A stretch of 56,984 nt of DNA from Lentisphaerae bacterium RIFOXYA12_64_32. Lineage in GTDB: Bacteria > Verrucomicrobiota > Lentisphaeria > Oligosphaerales > YB12-FULL-65-16. Each line of letters begins with the position of its first letter. Position 1 is the first letter of the stretch. Location: contig MHBL01000434.1 of the NCBI GenBank assembly GCA_001803235.1, positions 1 to 56,984 of the forward strand, read 5' to 3'. Below are positions 15,956 to 25,021 of the stretch, one piece after another. The notes below the pieces were generated by a model. It worked only from the letters and a program-made list of their open reading frames with translations. It did no database searches and was not told the origin of the DNA. Position numbers and translations under genes: made by a program.

Positions 15956-16791
15956 CCGTTCAGGAGTTGTGTCGAGACACGACGCGCCGTCTCCGCGCGA
16001 CCGGCGTGTCGAACGCCGAACAGGAGGCGACCTGGCTCGTCCGGCATGTCCTGCAATTGAGCCTGACGTCCGCGCTGGTGCGTGGCGACAGAGAGGTGGG
16101 TGCCGACGCGTCAGAGGCGGTGGCGCAGATGGTAGGTCGGCGTCTGGCCGGTGAGCCGTTGCAGTACGTGCTGGGCAGTACGGAGTTTTTCGGGCTGGAG
16201 TTAGCGGTGGGGCCCGGTGTCCTGATCCCGCGACCGGAGACGGAACGCCTGGTTGAACTGGCTTTGGGAGTCTACCCCGGAACGGGCAACGTGTGCGATC
16301 TGTGCACCGGTTGCGGTGCCATCGCGCTGTCACTGGCGTCACGGTTGCCGCCGGAGACCCTCGTCTACGGGGTTGACATCTCCGAGGTCGCGCTCGGGTT
16401 CGCGCTGCGGAACCGGGATCGACTCGGCGCCGCGAATGTGCGGTTCGTGCATGGCGACCTCTTCGCGCCCTTCCCCGCTGAGACTCGGTTTACCCTGATC
16501 ACCGCCAACCCTCCGTATGTGTCTTCTGAGGAGTATGCCGTCTTGCCGTCAGATGTCCGCGATTACGAACCGGGCCAGGCGCTGCTCGCCGGCGCGGATG
16601 GGTTGGATGTGATCCGGCGGGTTGCTGTGGACGCGCGGTCGTGGCTTCTGCGGGACGGCTGGCTGCTGTGCGAGATCGGCAGTTCCCAGGGCGCGGTGGC
16701 AAGGGCGGTGTTCCACGATGCCGGCTACCGAGGCGTGGAACTGGTGCGGGACTACGCGGACCGCGACCGCGTGGTGCGGGCGCGGATGTGA
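15952..16791 (+). CDS. prmC: peptide chain release factor N5-glutamine methyltransferase
   Basis: 279 residues from ATG 15952, overlapping queF. It methylates the Gln of the GGQ motif in RF1 and RF2. An N-terminal helical domain (1-80) is followed by VLIPRPETE, the S-adenosylmethionine site LCTGCGAIALSLA and the catalytic NPPY motif in ITANPPYVSSEE. DYEPGQALLAGADGLD is the usual PrmC segment after it. Length is normal. mazG starts 32 bases after its stop, so queF-prmC-mazG may be one unit. Confidence 0.93.
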   Translation: MTVQELCRDTTRRLRATGVSNAEQEATWLVRHVLQLSLTSALVRGDREVGADASEAVAQMVGRRLAGEPLQYVLGSTEFFGLELAVGPGVLIPRPETERLVELALGVYPGTGNVCDLCTGCGAIALSLASRLPPETLVYGVDISEVALGFALRNRDRLGAANVRFVHGDLFAPFPAETRFTLITANPPYVSSEEYAVLPSDVRDYEPGQALLAGADGLDVIRRVAVDARSWLLRDGWLLCEIGSSQGAVARAVFHDAGYRGVELVRDYADRDRVVRARM

Positions 16792-16823
16792 AGGGTGTTC
16801 CCGGAGACCCGGACGGAGCGAGC

Positions 16824-17597
16824 ATGGCAAGGGACTACGTTCAGGAATTGGTCGAGATCATGGCGCGGTTGCGGTCCTCGGAGGGGTGTCCGTGGGACCG
16901 CGAACAGACCCACGCGACGCTGCGGCGCTACGCGATCGAGGAAGCCGCCGAATTGGTCGATGCCATCGAGGACGGTCAAGATTCGGCCATCGTGGACGAA
17001 CTGGGAGACGTGCTGCTGCAGATTGTCTTCCACAGCCAGATCGCGTCTGAACAGCAGCGCTTCGATCTGCAGGTTGTGGCGCAACGGTGCGCCGAGAAGC
17101 TGATTCGGCGGCACCCGCACGTGTTTGGCGACGCGAAGGTGGCGGACGCTACCGGGGTGCTGGTGCAGTGGGACCAGATCAAGAGAAACGAGAAAGGCGG
17201 CGAGACGTCGGCTTCGGCGCTGGCGGGAGTACCGCGGAATCTTCCCGCGCTGCCGCGAGCGCAGCAGGTTCAGAAGCGGGCGGCAAAGGTGGGGTTCGAC
17301 TGGCCGTCGGTCGACGGTGTGCTGGCCAAGATAGATGAGGAATTGGGTGAACTTCGGGCGGCGGTCGCGGCAGGTGACCGCGCGGCGGTCAACGAGGAGA
17401 TTGGCGACCTGCTTTTCTCCGTGGTGAACCTGAGTCGGTTTCAGAACCACGAGGCGGATGAGGCACTGCGTGCGACCATCCGCAAGTTTGAGACACGCTT
17501 TGCGGCTATCGAAGCCGAACTGGCGAAGACGGGTAAACGGCCAGAGGACTGCACGTTGGAGGAACTGGATGCAATCTGGAACCGGGTGAAGAGGTGA
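16824..17597 (+). CDS. mazG: nucleoside triphosphate pyrophosphohydrolase MazG
   Basis: 257 residues from ATG 16824. It hydrolyses NTPs or dNTPs to monophosphates, a housecleaning and stringent-response role. Two tandem MazG domains are present. The first has CPWDREQTHATLRRYAIEEAAELVDAI and DELGDVLLQIVFHSQIA, with the EExxE and ExxD metal ligands. The second has KIDEELGELRAAV and NEEIGDLLFSVVNLSR. Length matches the E. coli enzyme. It follows prmC closely. Confidence 0.95.
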   Translation: MARDYVQELVEIMARLRSSEGCPWDREQTHATLRRYAIEEAAELVDAIEDGQDSAIVDELGDVLLQIVFHSQIASEQQRFDLQVVAQRCAEKLIRRHPHVFGDAKVADATGVLVQWDQIKRNEKGGETSASALAGVPRNLPALPRAQQVQKRAAKVGFDWPSVDGVLAKIDEELGELRAAVAAGDRAAVNEEIGDLLFSVVNLSRFQNHEADEALRATIRKFETRFAAIEAELAKTGKRPEDCTLEELDAIWNRVKR

Positions 17598-17882
17598 GGG
17601 TGGTGTGTGGGTGTGACGAACGATGAGGGTCAGGGAAGTGATGGGGACGGGGGGGCAGGTGCGATCTTGGAGCACCGGCACTTGTCCCTCCCGTGGATCG
17701 ATGCTCTGAGGAAGTAGAGCATGGCTCCAGCCTTGCAGTCCCCGCGCAAGGTGAAAACCCTTGCGCGGATCGGGAACGCGACAGCAGGGCTGGGGCCATG
17801 TTGCGGCTTTGTGGAACACGTGCAAGCCGCTGCCGTCAGTTTGATAGCCAAGGGGGTATCGGGGGGAAGTCGGGGCTGGATC
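17598..17882. other. leader region before the AraC-family gene
   Basis: The downstream reading frame stays open upstream to an ATG at 17721, but the encoded residues have no AraC-like features. The DNA looks like a degraded repeat, with CGCAAGG then CCTTGCGCGG as a local inverted repeat near 17744-17772. I treat it as non-coding leader. Confidence 0.4.
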
Positions 17883-17885
17883 ATG

Positions 17886-18743
17886 ATGTTGTGGCACGTC
17901 AAGTTCCTGACTCCGCGTCCGCTGTCGGCGTTGCCGTGCGTGCTGGCGGTGTGCAGTGAACGGCAGTTCGGGCCGGCTTATCGGCATTTCGGGATCTACC
18001 GTCAAGCCGAACGGCATTGCCTGTTCAAGTACACTCTCAAGGGGGAGGGGGCATTCAGGGATGGTCGCAGTGAATACCGCCTGCCTGCTGGCCGTGGCTT
18101 TCTGTGTCGAATCTGGGACGTCGATACGTCGTACTACTATCCCGAGGACGCCCAGGAGCCCTGGGAGTTTGTGTGGATCGCGCTGGAAGGGGCCCCCGGA
18201 GTCGCCGTCGTCGATGACATGGTGCGGCGGTACGGTCCGGTGTATGACGTGCCGTTGAGCGACGAGGCGATCCTGCGTCTGCTGGAGTTCCGCCGCCACA
18301 ATGGCACAACGCTGAACGTGACGCCCGCCGAAGGCGCGGACGTGGTTATGACCGTGCTGTTGGCGCTGGCCCGATCCAAGGAGAAACACGACGATCAGGG
18401 ATCCGCGAACCGGTTGGTGTTGCAGGCGCGTGAACGGGTGGCGGATCGGTTGCAGGAGAACTTGAACGTTTCGCGGCTTGCCGCGTTGCTGGGCGTATCG
18501 CGTGAGCACCTGACGCGTGTGTTCAAGGAGCAGACGGGCATGACGCCGCACGAGTACATGGCGCGCCAAAGGATTCTGCTGGCGTGTCATTTGCTGAAGG
18601 AGTCTGCCAAGAGCAGCAAGGAGATATCGGTGGAACTCGGCTACGAGTCTCCGGCGCACTTTACGCGCATATTCAAGCGCATGCTCGGCATGACTCCTGG
18701 CCGGTTCCGTGGCGTCGGGAGCATCCCGCATCTGTGGCGTTGA
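17886..18743 (+). CDS. AraC-family transcriptional regulator
   Basis: 285 residues from ATG 17886 (an adjacent ATG at 17883 would add one residue). The N-terminal half resembles the AraC cupin ligand-binding domain, with alternating Gly, Pro and aromatic residues (GRSEYRLPAGRGFL, WEFVWIALEG). The C-terminal 100 residues hold two helix-turn-helix motifs: VSRLAALLGVSREHLTRVFKEQTGMTPHEYM, then EISVELGYESPAHFTRIFKRMLGMTPGRFR. Such regulators commonly control sugar-use genes in this type of genome, but the nearest secreted glycan gene is 9 kb away, so the target is unknown. It stands alone between mazG and a convergent operon. Confidence 0.9.
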   Translation: MLWHVKFLTPRPLSALPCVLAVCSERQFGPAYRHFGIYRQAERHCLFKYTLKGEGAFRDGRSEYRLPAGRGFLCRIWDVDTSYYYPEDAQEPWEFVWIALEGAPGVAVVDDMVRRYGPVYDVPLSDEAILRLLEFRRHNGTTLNVTPAEGADVVMTVLLALARSKEKHDDQGSANRLVLQARERVADRLQENLNVSRLAALLGVSREHLTRVFKEQTGMTPHEYMARQRILLACHLLKESAKSSKEISVELGYESPAHFTRIFKRMLGMTPGRFRGVGSIPHLWR

Positions 18744-18761
18744 CGATGGTCGTCGATGGCG

Positions 18762-18799
18762 GTGTGTGTGTGTATGTGAGTGTATGTGTCGATGCTTGG
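18762..18799. repeat. GT-rich microsatellite
   Basis: A run of GT dinucleotides interrupted by A (GTGTGTGTGTATGTGAGTG and onward) in the short gap between the converging AraC gene and the transglutaminase operon. Nothing else is recognised in the 125-base gap. Confidence 0.6.
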
Positions 18800-18868
18800 G
18801 GGCGGGTGACCGGTTCTTTGGGGAGCGGCCGCATCCTCGCGGACCGGCTTCGCGCGCGCCAATCCTGG

Positions 18869-20836
18869 TCACTGCCTCGTGGCCCGGCGCAAGCGTGCCA
18901 GGCGTTCCTCGATGTGAGCCCGCGTTTCGTCGGAGAGGGCATGCTCGCCGTAGCGAACTTCGCAGAAGTCCTGAGTAAGGGCGCGGATATCATCCAGCCG
19001 GGGGTGACCGGCAGCTTCGATCTGGACCAGGAACTCGAGGGGCGTCAGGCCGGGCCTGCGCTCCAACTTCTGGTGAGCGAGAATGCGCAGCAGGCGCCCG
19101 TAGAAATGTCGGGCTTCCTGGACTTCCCGGTGTCGTTGTCTGGTCGGGTCGTCTTGACGGCGCCTGCGGCGGCGCCACACGCGGGGAACCAGGACCGTCA
19201 GGACCAGAAGCAGGCCGGTTCCGACCACCATGACCCCGTACTGGGCCGCGGCGGCAATGCCGGTCTGTGCTGTTTCGATCAACCAACCGAGGACGGATGC
19301 CTGGTCCGAAACACTGAATTCAACGATCTTGGCGTACCACACGTACTCGACCCATTCGTAGACCGTCAGGCTGAGGGGGCGCCGCTCGCGCGTGATTTCG
19401 AGCCCGTAGGGCGTCGCGTCGCAGATAACCCACCCCTTGCCGTCGATCCATGCTTCCGTCCAGGCGTGACCGTGTCGGCTTCTGACGGTGTAGAAGCCAC
19501 CAATGGCGTTGCGTTCCGCGGCGATCCAGCCTAGGCCAACCCGCGCGGGAACGCCGCGCATCCGCAGGAGCACAGCCAAGGCGGATGCGAACCGCTCGCA
19601 GTGGCCCTCGCGGCGGTTCAGGACAAAGTCGTCGACGGGGTTGAAGCGATCCAGGGCCGGCGCCCCGACTTGGTACGCGTGGTTTTCCCGGAAGTGGCGC
19701 GCCAGTTTGGCGGCGATCTGCTGCGGGTCTTTCACCCGGCCCAGCAAACCATCCAGCCATGTGCGCAGAGGTTGGGACGCTGCCGGGATCAGCAGGTAGC
19801 GCGCTCGGTCGCGCGCGGAGAGCGTCTCGGTCGGGGCGGAAATCCGAGTCCAATAGGCGTACGAAATGCTGTGATGTGTGCCAAACATGGCCATGGCGCC
19901 GCCGTGCTCCGCGATGACGGGGCGCGGGTAGAACTCGCCGTCCATCCGCACCACGTATCCGTCGACGGGGAGGACGTTTCCCATGGCCTGCACGCTGATG
20001 AGTCGGACGGTGCGGCGGTACGTGCCGGTGATGTCGCCGTGCCGAGGTTGGCGTCGAGGTGTGAGAATGGCTCGGCTTGCGGTCCACGTGCGGCCGTCCC
20101 ATGTGTCGAGGGCGCTCTGCTTCAGGTAGGTGAGGTTCTGGCCCTCAATCCGGAACAGAATGCGGTCGTCGGTTGCTCCGCCGCCGGAGACCATGTCGAC
20201 TTGTTCCTCCTGACGTTGGCCGGCGCCCCCGGTCAACGGATTGGTCGCGCCCATGACGCGGAACCGCGGGCAGAAGACAAAGAACGCGGCCATGAAGCAG
20301 ACCAGGCAAGCCAGTTCGGGCCAATTCAGGGGGCGTCGCGTAACGCCGAGGCCGGTGCCATGGTGCCGTTCGGCCTCGAGATTGAACAGGACGCTGGGGA
20401 CCAGCACCAGAGTGGCGCCAAGGACGAGCACGAATTCGTAATCAACGATGACCTGGGATCCCACGGCGAGGTGGATCATGGCAACGGCAACCGAGTACAT
20501 CTTCTCGCGGAGTTGCAGGGGCCGAAGCAGGTACATGGCCTGGAAAACCACCATGGCGTTGCCGATGAAGACCAGTCGGTTGTAGCCGAAGTCTGCGCCG
20601 AACCGGTAAGCCGCGAACATGGCCAGCAGAGTAATCATCTCCTCGACACCGGCGGGAAGGAAGGCGGCTGGGCGACGTCGCAGCAGGCACAGGTACCAGA
20701 CCAGCGCGTAGAGGGCGGGTGCCAAGAGACTGCCGAACGTGTAGCCCTGGCAGATGAAACCGAGCAGGACCAGCAGATGCAGGGGAGTCCGCATCTGCTG
20801 AAGGGTCTCTTCGCGATGGAGTCGGCGTGAATTCAT
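18869..20836 (-). CDS. transglutaminase-like membrane protein (TgpA-type)
   Basis: 655 residues from ATG 20836, which overlaps the stop of the DUF58 gene (ATGA). About six transmembrane helices fill 15-195. A soluble region with a transglutaminase core follows: nucleophile Cys413 (EGHCERFASALAVLLRMRGV), His457 (HGHAWTEAW) and Asp473 (ICDATP). One more helix lies near 515-550, then an Arg-rich patch and a C-terminal DUF4129-like tail (LTPLEFLVQIEAAG). TgpA-like proteins sit in the cytoplasmic membrane with the protease-like core in the periplasm; the substrate is unknown. The order MoxR ATPase, DUF58, transglutaminase is a conserved bacterial gene set. Confidence 0.92.
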   Translation of the reverse strand: MNSRRLHREETLQQMRTPLHLLVLLGFICQGYTFGSLLAPALYALVWYLCLLRRRPAAFLPAGVEEMITLLAMFAAYRFGADFGYNRLVFIGNAMVVFQAMYLLRPLQLREKMYSVAVAMIHLAVGSQVIVDYEFVLVLGATLVLVPSVLFNLEAERHHGTGLGVTRRPLNWPELACLVCFMAAFFVFCPRFRVMGATNPLTGGAGQRQEEQVDMVSGGGATDDRILFRIEGQNLTYLKQSALDTWDGRTWTASRAILTPRRQPRHGDITGTYRRTVRLISVQAMGNVLPVDGYVVRMDGEFYPRPVIAEHGGAMAMFGTHHSISYAYWTRISAPTETLSARDRARYLLIPAASQPLRTWLDGLLGRVKDPQQIAAKLARHFRENHAYQVGAPALDRFNPVDDFVLNRREGHCERFASALAVLLRMRGVPARVGLGWIAAERNAIGGFYTVRSRHGHAWTEAWIDGKGWVICDATPYGLEITRERRPLSLTVYEWVEYVWYAKIVEFSVSDQASVLGWLIETAQTGIAAAAQYGVMVVGTGLLLVLTVLVPRVWRRRRRRQDDPTRQRHREVQEARHFYGRLLRILAHQKLERRPGLTPLEFLVQIEAAGHPRLDDIRALTQDFCEVRYGEHALSDETRAHIEERLARLRRATRQ

Positions 20837-21972
20837 CCGTCCTGGTCGAGTATATCCCGGGGGCCGTAGTGGTGTACCGCAAACGGGTAGCCCGTTCCGA
20901 TGTCGGTGCAGGTCGTTGGCAGATAGACGCTGACGCGACGGTGTGCGGTCAGGACGTAGTGTTGCGTCAAGTGCTCCAGAATGGCGGGTTTGGCGTCCAT
21001 TAGAACGACGCACAGGCTGCCTTTGGCCGGGAGGTGCGCTGCAGCGGCATCGAGGCTGTCCGGGGTCAGCGCTCCGGGTTGTGGCTGCAACCGGGCCAGT
21101 GCCTCCATCACTGCATCGGCGTCCGAGAAGGGTGGCACGGACAGCGCGGTCAGGCTGGCGACGTCGACGTATTCGACCTGGTACCCTTGATCCAACGCGG
21201 CCAGCACCAGCGAGGCCGCGGCCCGGGCGCCCCAATCGAGGAGCATTGTGCCGTCAGGGGCCTGGCCAGATGACGCGTCAAGCAGAATCCCGACACGTCC
21301 GGAAAGCTCCTGGTCGAACTCCTTCACCATGATACCCTGTCCCTTGACGGACGATGGCCAGTGGATGAGTTTGACCGGGTCTTGGGGCTGCAGGGGCCGT
21401 ACGCCGTGGAAGCTGTCGCCGGACGGGGCTCGGTTGCGTCCCGCGAAGCGGCCGCCGATCATGGGTTCGAACCCTGCGGCCGGCGGTGCGGTGCAGGGGT
21501 AGACGGCGGGGTAGACCGTGATCTGTCCTGCCACGGCGAGTTTACGTCGGCACCGCATCAGGCCGTACGGATAGCTGCAGATCGCGGCGAGTGAACTGAA
21601 CGGATATACCCCACGTGTCGGGAGTTTGAGCGCCGGAGTCCCGTGCAGCGACTCCCGGGGGCCGAGGTAACGGACGTGCAGCAACTCGCCCCATGGCCCA
21701 CGAATCTCCATCTGCCCGATGGCACGCCGGGAGGCGTTCTCGGCCCGCCACGACCCCGTGACCGCTTCTCCTTCCCGCCCTACCATGACTTTCGGCGGCA
21801 GCAACCGCAGTGCCCGTGCGCTCCACCACGCCCCCACGGTGTTGAGGAGGAAACACCCGGCAATGATTCCGAGAATCAGGAAGAGCAAGCCTGAGCGCGA
21901 CTGCAGGGCAATGAGGTAGAAGACGCCCAGGAGGCCGGCCAGGCCCAGGCCGAGTTTGGAGGGGTAGATCAT
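20833..21972 (-). CDS. DUF58 domain protein (VWA-like)
   Basis: 379 residues. Two N-terminal transmembrane helices (about 8-45) are followed by a beta-rich region and the DUF58 signature PQDPVKLIHWPSSVKG. After this comes a VWA-like segment (GILLDASSG), where Asp and Ser could bind a metal. Its start overlaps the moxR stop and its stop overlaps the transglutaminase start, so all three are probably made together. DUF58 proteins are thought to be membrane clients of MoxR AAA ATPases; the precise job is not known. Confidence 0.92.
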   Translation of the reverse strand: MIYPSKLGLGLAGLLGVFYLIALQSRSGLLFLILGIIAGCFLLNTVGAWWSARALRLLPPKVMVGREGEAVTGSWRAENASRRAIGQMEIRGPWGELLHVRYLGPRESLHGTPALKLPTRGVYPFSSLAAICSYPYGLMRCRRKLAVAGQITVYPAVYPCTAPPAAGFEPMIGGRFAGRNRAPSGDSFHGVRPLQPQDPVKLIHWPSSVKGQGIMVKEFDQELSGRVGILLDASSGQAPDGTMLLDWGARAAASLVLAALDQGYQVEYVDVASLTALSVPPFSDADAVMEALARLQPQPGALTPDSLDAAAAHLPAKGSLCVVLMDAKPAILEHLTQHYVLTAHRRVSVYLPTTCTDIGTGYPFAVHHYGPRDILDQDG

Positions 21973-22916
21973 ATCGGGACCGGAATCGACTCGACCAATT
22001 CGTCAATGAACTCGTCCATGTCGAGAGGCCCGCGGCGGGTGCCGCGCTTGACGATGACTCGGTGCGCCAGGACGGGCGGTGCGGCGCGTTTGATGTCGTC
22101 GGGCAGCACGTAGTCGCGTCCGGCGAGCAGGGCGGTTGCCTGGCTGAAGCGTACCAGGTCCAGAGTGCCGCGCGGACTGGCGCCGTGGTCGAGGAGTTCG
22201 GAGTTCCGGGTCCGGTGCACGATCGAGACGGCGTAGTCGACCAGTGCATCGGTGATGGTGACGTCCGTCACCAGTTTCTGCAAATGCTCCAAGTCTTCAC
22301 GCGGCAGCACCGGTTCGATGCGGTCCACCGGCCGGTCTGCCTGCCGAAGCCGGACCATGTCGCGTTCCTGCTCGGGGCTAAGGTAACCGATGCGGAGCCG
22401 TACAATGAAGCGGTCCAACTCGGCGAAGGGCAGCGGGTAGGTTCCCTCCAGTTCGATCGGGTTCTGCGTTGCTACAACCATGAAAGGGTGCATTAGTTCG
22501 TGCCGTGTCCCATCCACCGTGGCCTGCAATTCCTCCATGGCTTCCAGGAGACTGGACTGCGTCCGCGGCGTGCCGCGGTTAATCTCGTCGGCCAGGAGAA
22601 CGTTGCAGAACAGCGGGCCTCTGCGGAAGGTGAAATGGTGGTCCGGCGTCAGGACGTTTACACCGGTAATGTCGGACGGCAGAAGATCGGCGGTGAACTG
22701 GATGCGCTTGAACTCGCCGCCGATCGACCGGGCCAGGGCATTGGCCAGCAACGTCTTGCCGACCCCGGGGACGTCCTCGATCAGGATGTGCCCCTGGGCC
22801 AGAAGTGCGGTCACGGCATCTACAACCACCTCGTGCTTGCCGACAATGGCTCGCTCAATGTTCCTGGCGATCGTCTGGCACGTTTCTGTCGCTGCGCTCA
22901 GAACCTGTGGGTCCAT
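21969..22916 (-). CDS. MoxR-family AAA+ ATPase
   Basis: 315 residues. Walker A is DVPGVGKT (48-55) and Walker B is LLADEINR (107-114). Sensor 1 lies in VVATQNPIELEGTYPLPFAELDRF, and a lid domain follows with the DDIKRAAPPVLAHR segment. MoxR ATPases act as chaperones that mature or activate partner proteins, here probably the DUF58 and transglutaminase proteins encoded downstream. It is the first gene of the operon. No strong ribosome site is visible before ATG 22916, only a weak AAGG. Confidence 0.94.
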   Translation of the reverse strand: MDPQVLSAATETCQTIARNIERAIVGKHEVVVDAVTALLAQGHILIEDVPGVGKTLLANALARSIGGEFKRIQFTADLLPSDITGVNVLTPDHHFTFRRGPLFCNVLLADEINRGTPRTQSSLLEAMEELQATVDGTRHELMHPFMVVATQNPIELEGTYPLPFAELDRFIVRLRIGYLSPEQERDMVRLRQADRPVDRIEPVLPREDLEHLQKLVTDVTITDALVDYAVSIVHRTRNSELLDHGASPRGTLDLVRFSQATALLAGRDYVLPDDIKRAAPPVLAHRVIVKRGTRRGPLDMDEFIDELVESIPVPI

Positions 22917-23153
22917 CGTTACAAAGCTGCCTTGGGGGTTGAGTGAATCGCTCCCGGCCGGTGCCGTACCGCACCACTGTGCCGGAAGATCACCTACCGT
23001 ACTTTCCGGGAAGAGGTTTGCAACAACGTTGACAGGTTGGAGGGGGGGGCGTGCATGACTTAACTAACGCCACACCGTGTCCCAATAGGGTCCACGACGG
23101 AGATAAAGATGTGAGAGTGTTCGCAGCCCCCGGCGGGGCCCGGCGCTTGACGC

Positions 23154-23669
23154 TCAGAGGCAGGCCTTCACGGCCTGCAGGGCGGCTTCGTAGTCCGGTT
23201 CGCTGGCTATCTCCGGCACAAGTTCGGTGTAGCGAACAACACCTTTCTGATCGACGACAATCACGGCCCGGGCGAGGAGGCGAAGCTCTTTGATGATGAG
23301 CCCGTACGCCTTCCCGAACTTCGCATCGCGGTAATCGGATAGCGTCTGTACGTTCTTCACTCCGGCAGCGGCGCACCAGCGCTGCTGGGCAAACGGCAGG
23401 TCCATGCTCAGAATGATGCCCGCGACCTGATCGCCCAGTTTGCCGAGCTCCACATTGAAGCGGCGTGTCTCCACGTCGCACACGGGTGTATCCAGAGACG
23501 GGACGGAGACCAGGACTCGGACCTTCCCTCGGCTGGCATCGAGTCCCACCGGGTTAAGGCCGCCGTCCAGCGCCAGAAACTTCGGCGCCTTCATCCCTGC
23601 GGCGACCGGCTTGCCGACCAAGGTCAGCGGGTTACCTTTGAACGTGACCAGACCTTTGCGTTCCTGCAT
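23154..23669 (-). CDS. tpx: thiol peroxidase, atypical 2-Cys peroxiredoxin
   Basis: 171 residues from ATG 23669, preceded by AGGAGGAG. It reduces hydrogen and lipid peroxides using thioredoxin. The peroxidatic Cys64 lies in PSLDTPVCDVETRRFN and the resolving Cys99 in RWCAAAGVKNV, at the spacing seen in E. coli Tpx (61 and 95). Length is normal. It is the last gene of a stress cluster with the rubredoxin-like and rubrerythrin genes on the same strand, 99 bases after the former. Confidence 0.95.
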   Translation of the reverse strand: MQERKGLVTFKGNPLTLVGKPVAAGMKAPKFLALDGGLNPVGLDASRGKVRVLVSVPSLDTPVCDVETRRFNVELGKLGDQVAGIILSMDLPFAQQRWCAAAGVKNVQTLSDYRDAKFGKAYGLIIKELRLLARAVIVVDQKGVVRYTELVPEIASEPDYEAALQAVKACL

Positions 23670-23768
23670 GGATCGTTTCTCCTCCTGGTGTGTCAGGCTC
23701 GGTCTTGTCGGAAGCACCGAGCCTGGCGGATCGCTTGTCTAACTTCGTGGCGCTGGTTTGGCCCGCGA

Positions 23769-24104
23769 TCAGCCCCACTTGCTCTTGTTCATGTGCCCCT
23801 GCATTTCGGTCATCGACAGCTTCATCATCTCATAAGCGTGTTGCAGGGACTTGTTGAACACGTCCACGCACGCGGGGTCGAGGTTGTCTTTGATGCCGTC
23901 CTTGCAGACCGCTTCGATGTCTCGCGCCAGTGTTGCCAATCGGCAGTGAAGGGTATTGGTGTGACGTGAACGCTCAACCAGGGTCGCCGCTGCCTCGGGT
24001 AGTTCCGCGAATTTCTCCGCGGGAGCGCCGCACTTCGGGCATTTGCCAGGCGCTTCCTGGCCATCCCAGATCAAGCCGCAACCACCGCATTTCCATTTCT
24101 TCAT
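23769..24104 (-). CDS. small rubredoxin-like domain protein
   Basis: 111 residues. Cys6, Cys9, Cys22 and Cys25 (KWKCGGCGLIWDG, GKCPKCGAP) form a rubredoxin- or rubrerythrin-type iron site. The remaining 80 residues are predicted helical, with His and Glu residues (RSRHTNTLHCRLATLARD), but do not match the full rubrerythrin diiron pattern. It probably passes electrons to the neighbouring rubrerythrin or to a peroxidase. It lies between rbr and tpx on the same strand. Confidence 0.8.
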   Translation of the reverse strand: MKKWKCGGCGLIWDGQEAPGKCPKCGAPAEKFAELPEAAATLVERSRHTNTLHCRLATLARDIEAVCKDGIKDNLDPACVDVFNKSLQHAYEMMKLSMTEMQGHMNKSKWG

Positions 24105-24201
24105 GCTGTCTTCCTTTCTCTGGTTGTCTCACTTCGTGACGCCGTAACCGTTCCCCCCCCCCACGCCGGACTCGCGTCCTGGACTGCGCAATCCGCGGCG
24201 A

Positions 24202-24774
24202 TCACCAGTTCTCGCCGAGTAACTCGAAATGCGACTGCGGATGGACGCAGGCGGGGCAGATTTTGGGGGCTTGCTTGCCGTTGTGGAGGTAGCCGCAGTT
24301 GCGACAGCGCCACGTGACGGACTTGGCGCGCTTGAAGACACGTCCCGCCTCGATGTTTGCTCGCAGGGCCTTATAGCGCTTCTCATGTTGCTTCTCGGCC
24401 ACCGCGATGGCCTCGAAAACGGCCGCCACGTTCGCCAACCCTTCCTTGCGCGCCACCTTGGCAAAGCCCGGGTACATCTCTGTCCACTCGTAGTTCTCGC
24501 CGCCGGCGCTGGCCTTCAGGTTCTCAGACGTGGTCCCGATTACCCCAGCGGGGAAGGTCGCGGTGACCGAAACCTCACCCCCTTCGAGCAACTTGAACAA
24601 CCGCTTGGCGTGCTCCTTCTCCTGATCCGCGGTCTCGACGAAGATGTCGGCAATCTGGGCAAAGCCTTCCTGCCGCGCGACCCCGGCAAAGTACGTGTAA
24701 CGATTACGGGCCTGCGACTCACCGGCAAACGCGGTCAGGATGTTCTTCTCTGTCTGTGTTCCTTTGAGCCCCAT
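24202..24774 (-). CDS. rbr: rubrerythrin
   Basis: 190 residues from ATG 24774, with GGAGG just upstream. A four-helix ferritin-like domain (1-145) carries the diiron ligands (FAGESQARNRY, DQEKEHAKRLF, then EAIAVAEKQHEKRY), and a C-terminal rubredoxin domain has Cys157, Cys160, Cys173 and Cys176. It reduces hydrogen peroxide with electrons from NAD(P)H through rubredoxin and is typical of anaerobes and microaerophiles. First gene of the rbr / rubredoxin-like / tpx cluster. The promoter region upstream carries a long AT-rich dyad. Confidence 0.95.
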   Translation of the reverse strand: MGLKGTQTEKNILTAFAGESQARNRYTYFAGVARQEGFAQIADIFVETADQEKEHAKRLFKLLEGGEVSVTATFPAGVIGTTSENLKASAGGENYEWTEMYPGFAKVARKEGLANVAAVFEAIAVAEKQHEKRYKALRANIEAGRVFKRAKSVTWRCRNCGYLHNGKQAPKICPACVHPQSHFELLGENW

Positions 24775-24992
24775 CGTCAACCTCCGTCGCCTCTTTGCGC
24801 CGTCCTTCATCCCTATCGGCCGGTCGCGGTAACCCAACGCCGTATTCGGTCACTTCAGGTAGTCCCTTATCACGCCCAGGACCGCCTCTGACGTGCGTCA
24901 TGATTCCCGGTTGCGCAGTTCCACTGCCAATCCCTCTCTGCAGTCTTCCCCTAGGATTAGCAGGCGCCGGGCCTATCGTCACATATGGATGC

Positions 24993-25021
24993 GTAATACT
25001 ATGATAGGCATAATATTACAA
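24993..25021 (-). promoter_or_regulatory. promoter embedded in a 27-base dyad upstream of rbr
   Basis: On the minus strand TTGTAA (25021-25016) and TATTAC (24999-24994) are spaced by 16-17 bases as -35 and -10. The region 24993-25019 is an interrupted palindrome: GTAATA and TATTAC at the ends, CATA and TATG inside, one mismatched pair between them. It is AT-rich in GC-rich surroundings. The position would suit a repressor of the Fur/PerR type controlling the peroxide-stress cluster, although it does not match the Bacillus PerR box exactly. It lies 220 bases before rbr. Confidence 0.5.

Noticed and set aside
16752..18872. Antisense reading frame of 706 codons across mazG and the AraC gene
   Set aside because: It spans two well-supported genes and their gap, and its composition (Arg, His, Pro, Gln) is that of a shadow frame.
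21462..21480. GGGTTCGAACCC, resembling a tRNA T arm
   Set aside because: It is inside the well-conserved DUF58 coding sequence and has no tRNA body around it.
23050..23153. Terminator after tpx
   Set aside because: CCCCCGGCGGGGCCCGGCG can fold, but there is no T-run on the minus strand and the stem is only GC-rich DNA.
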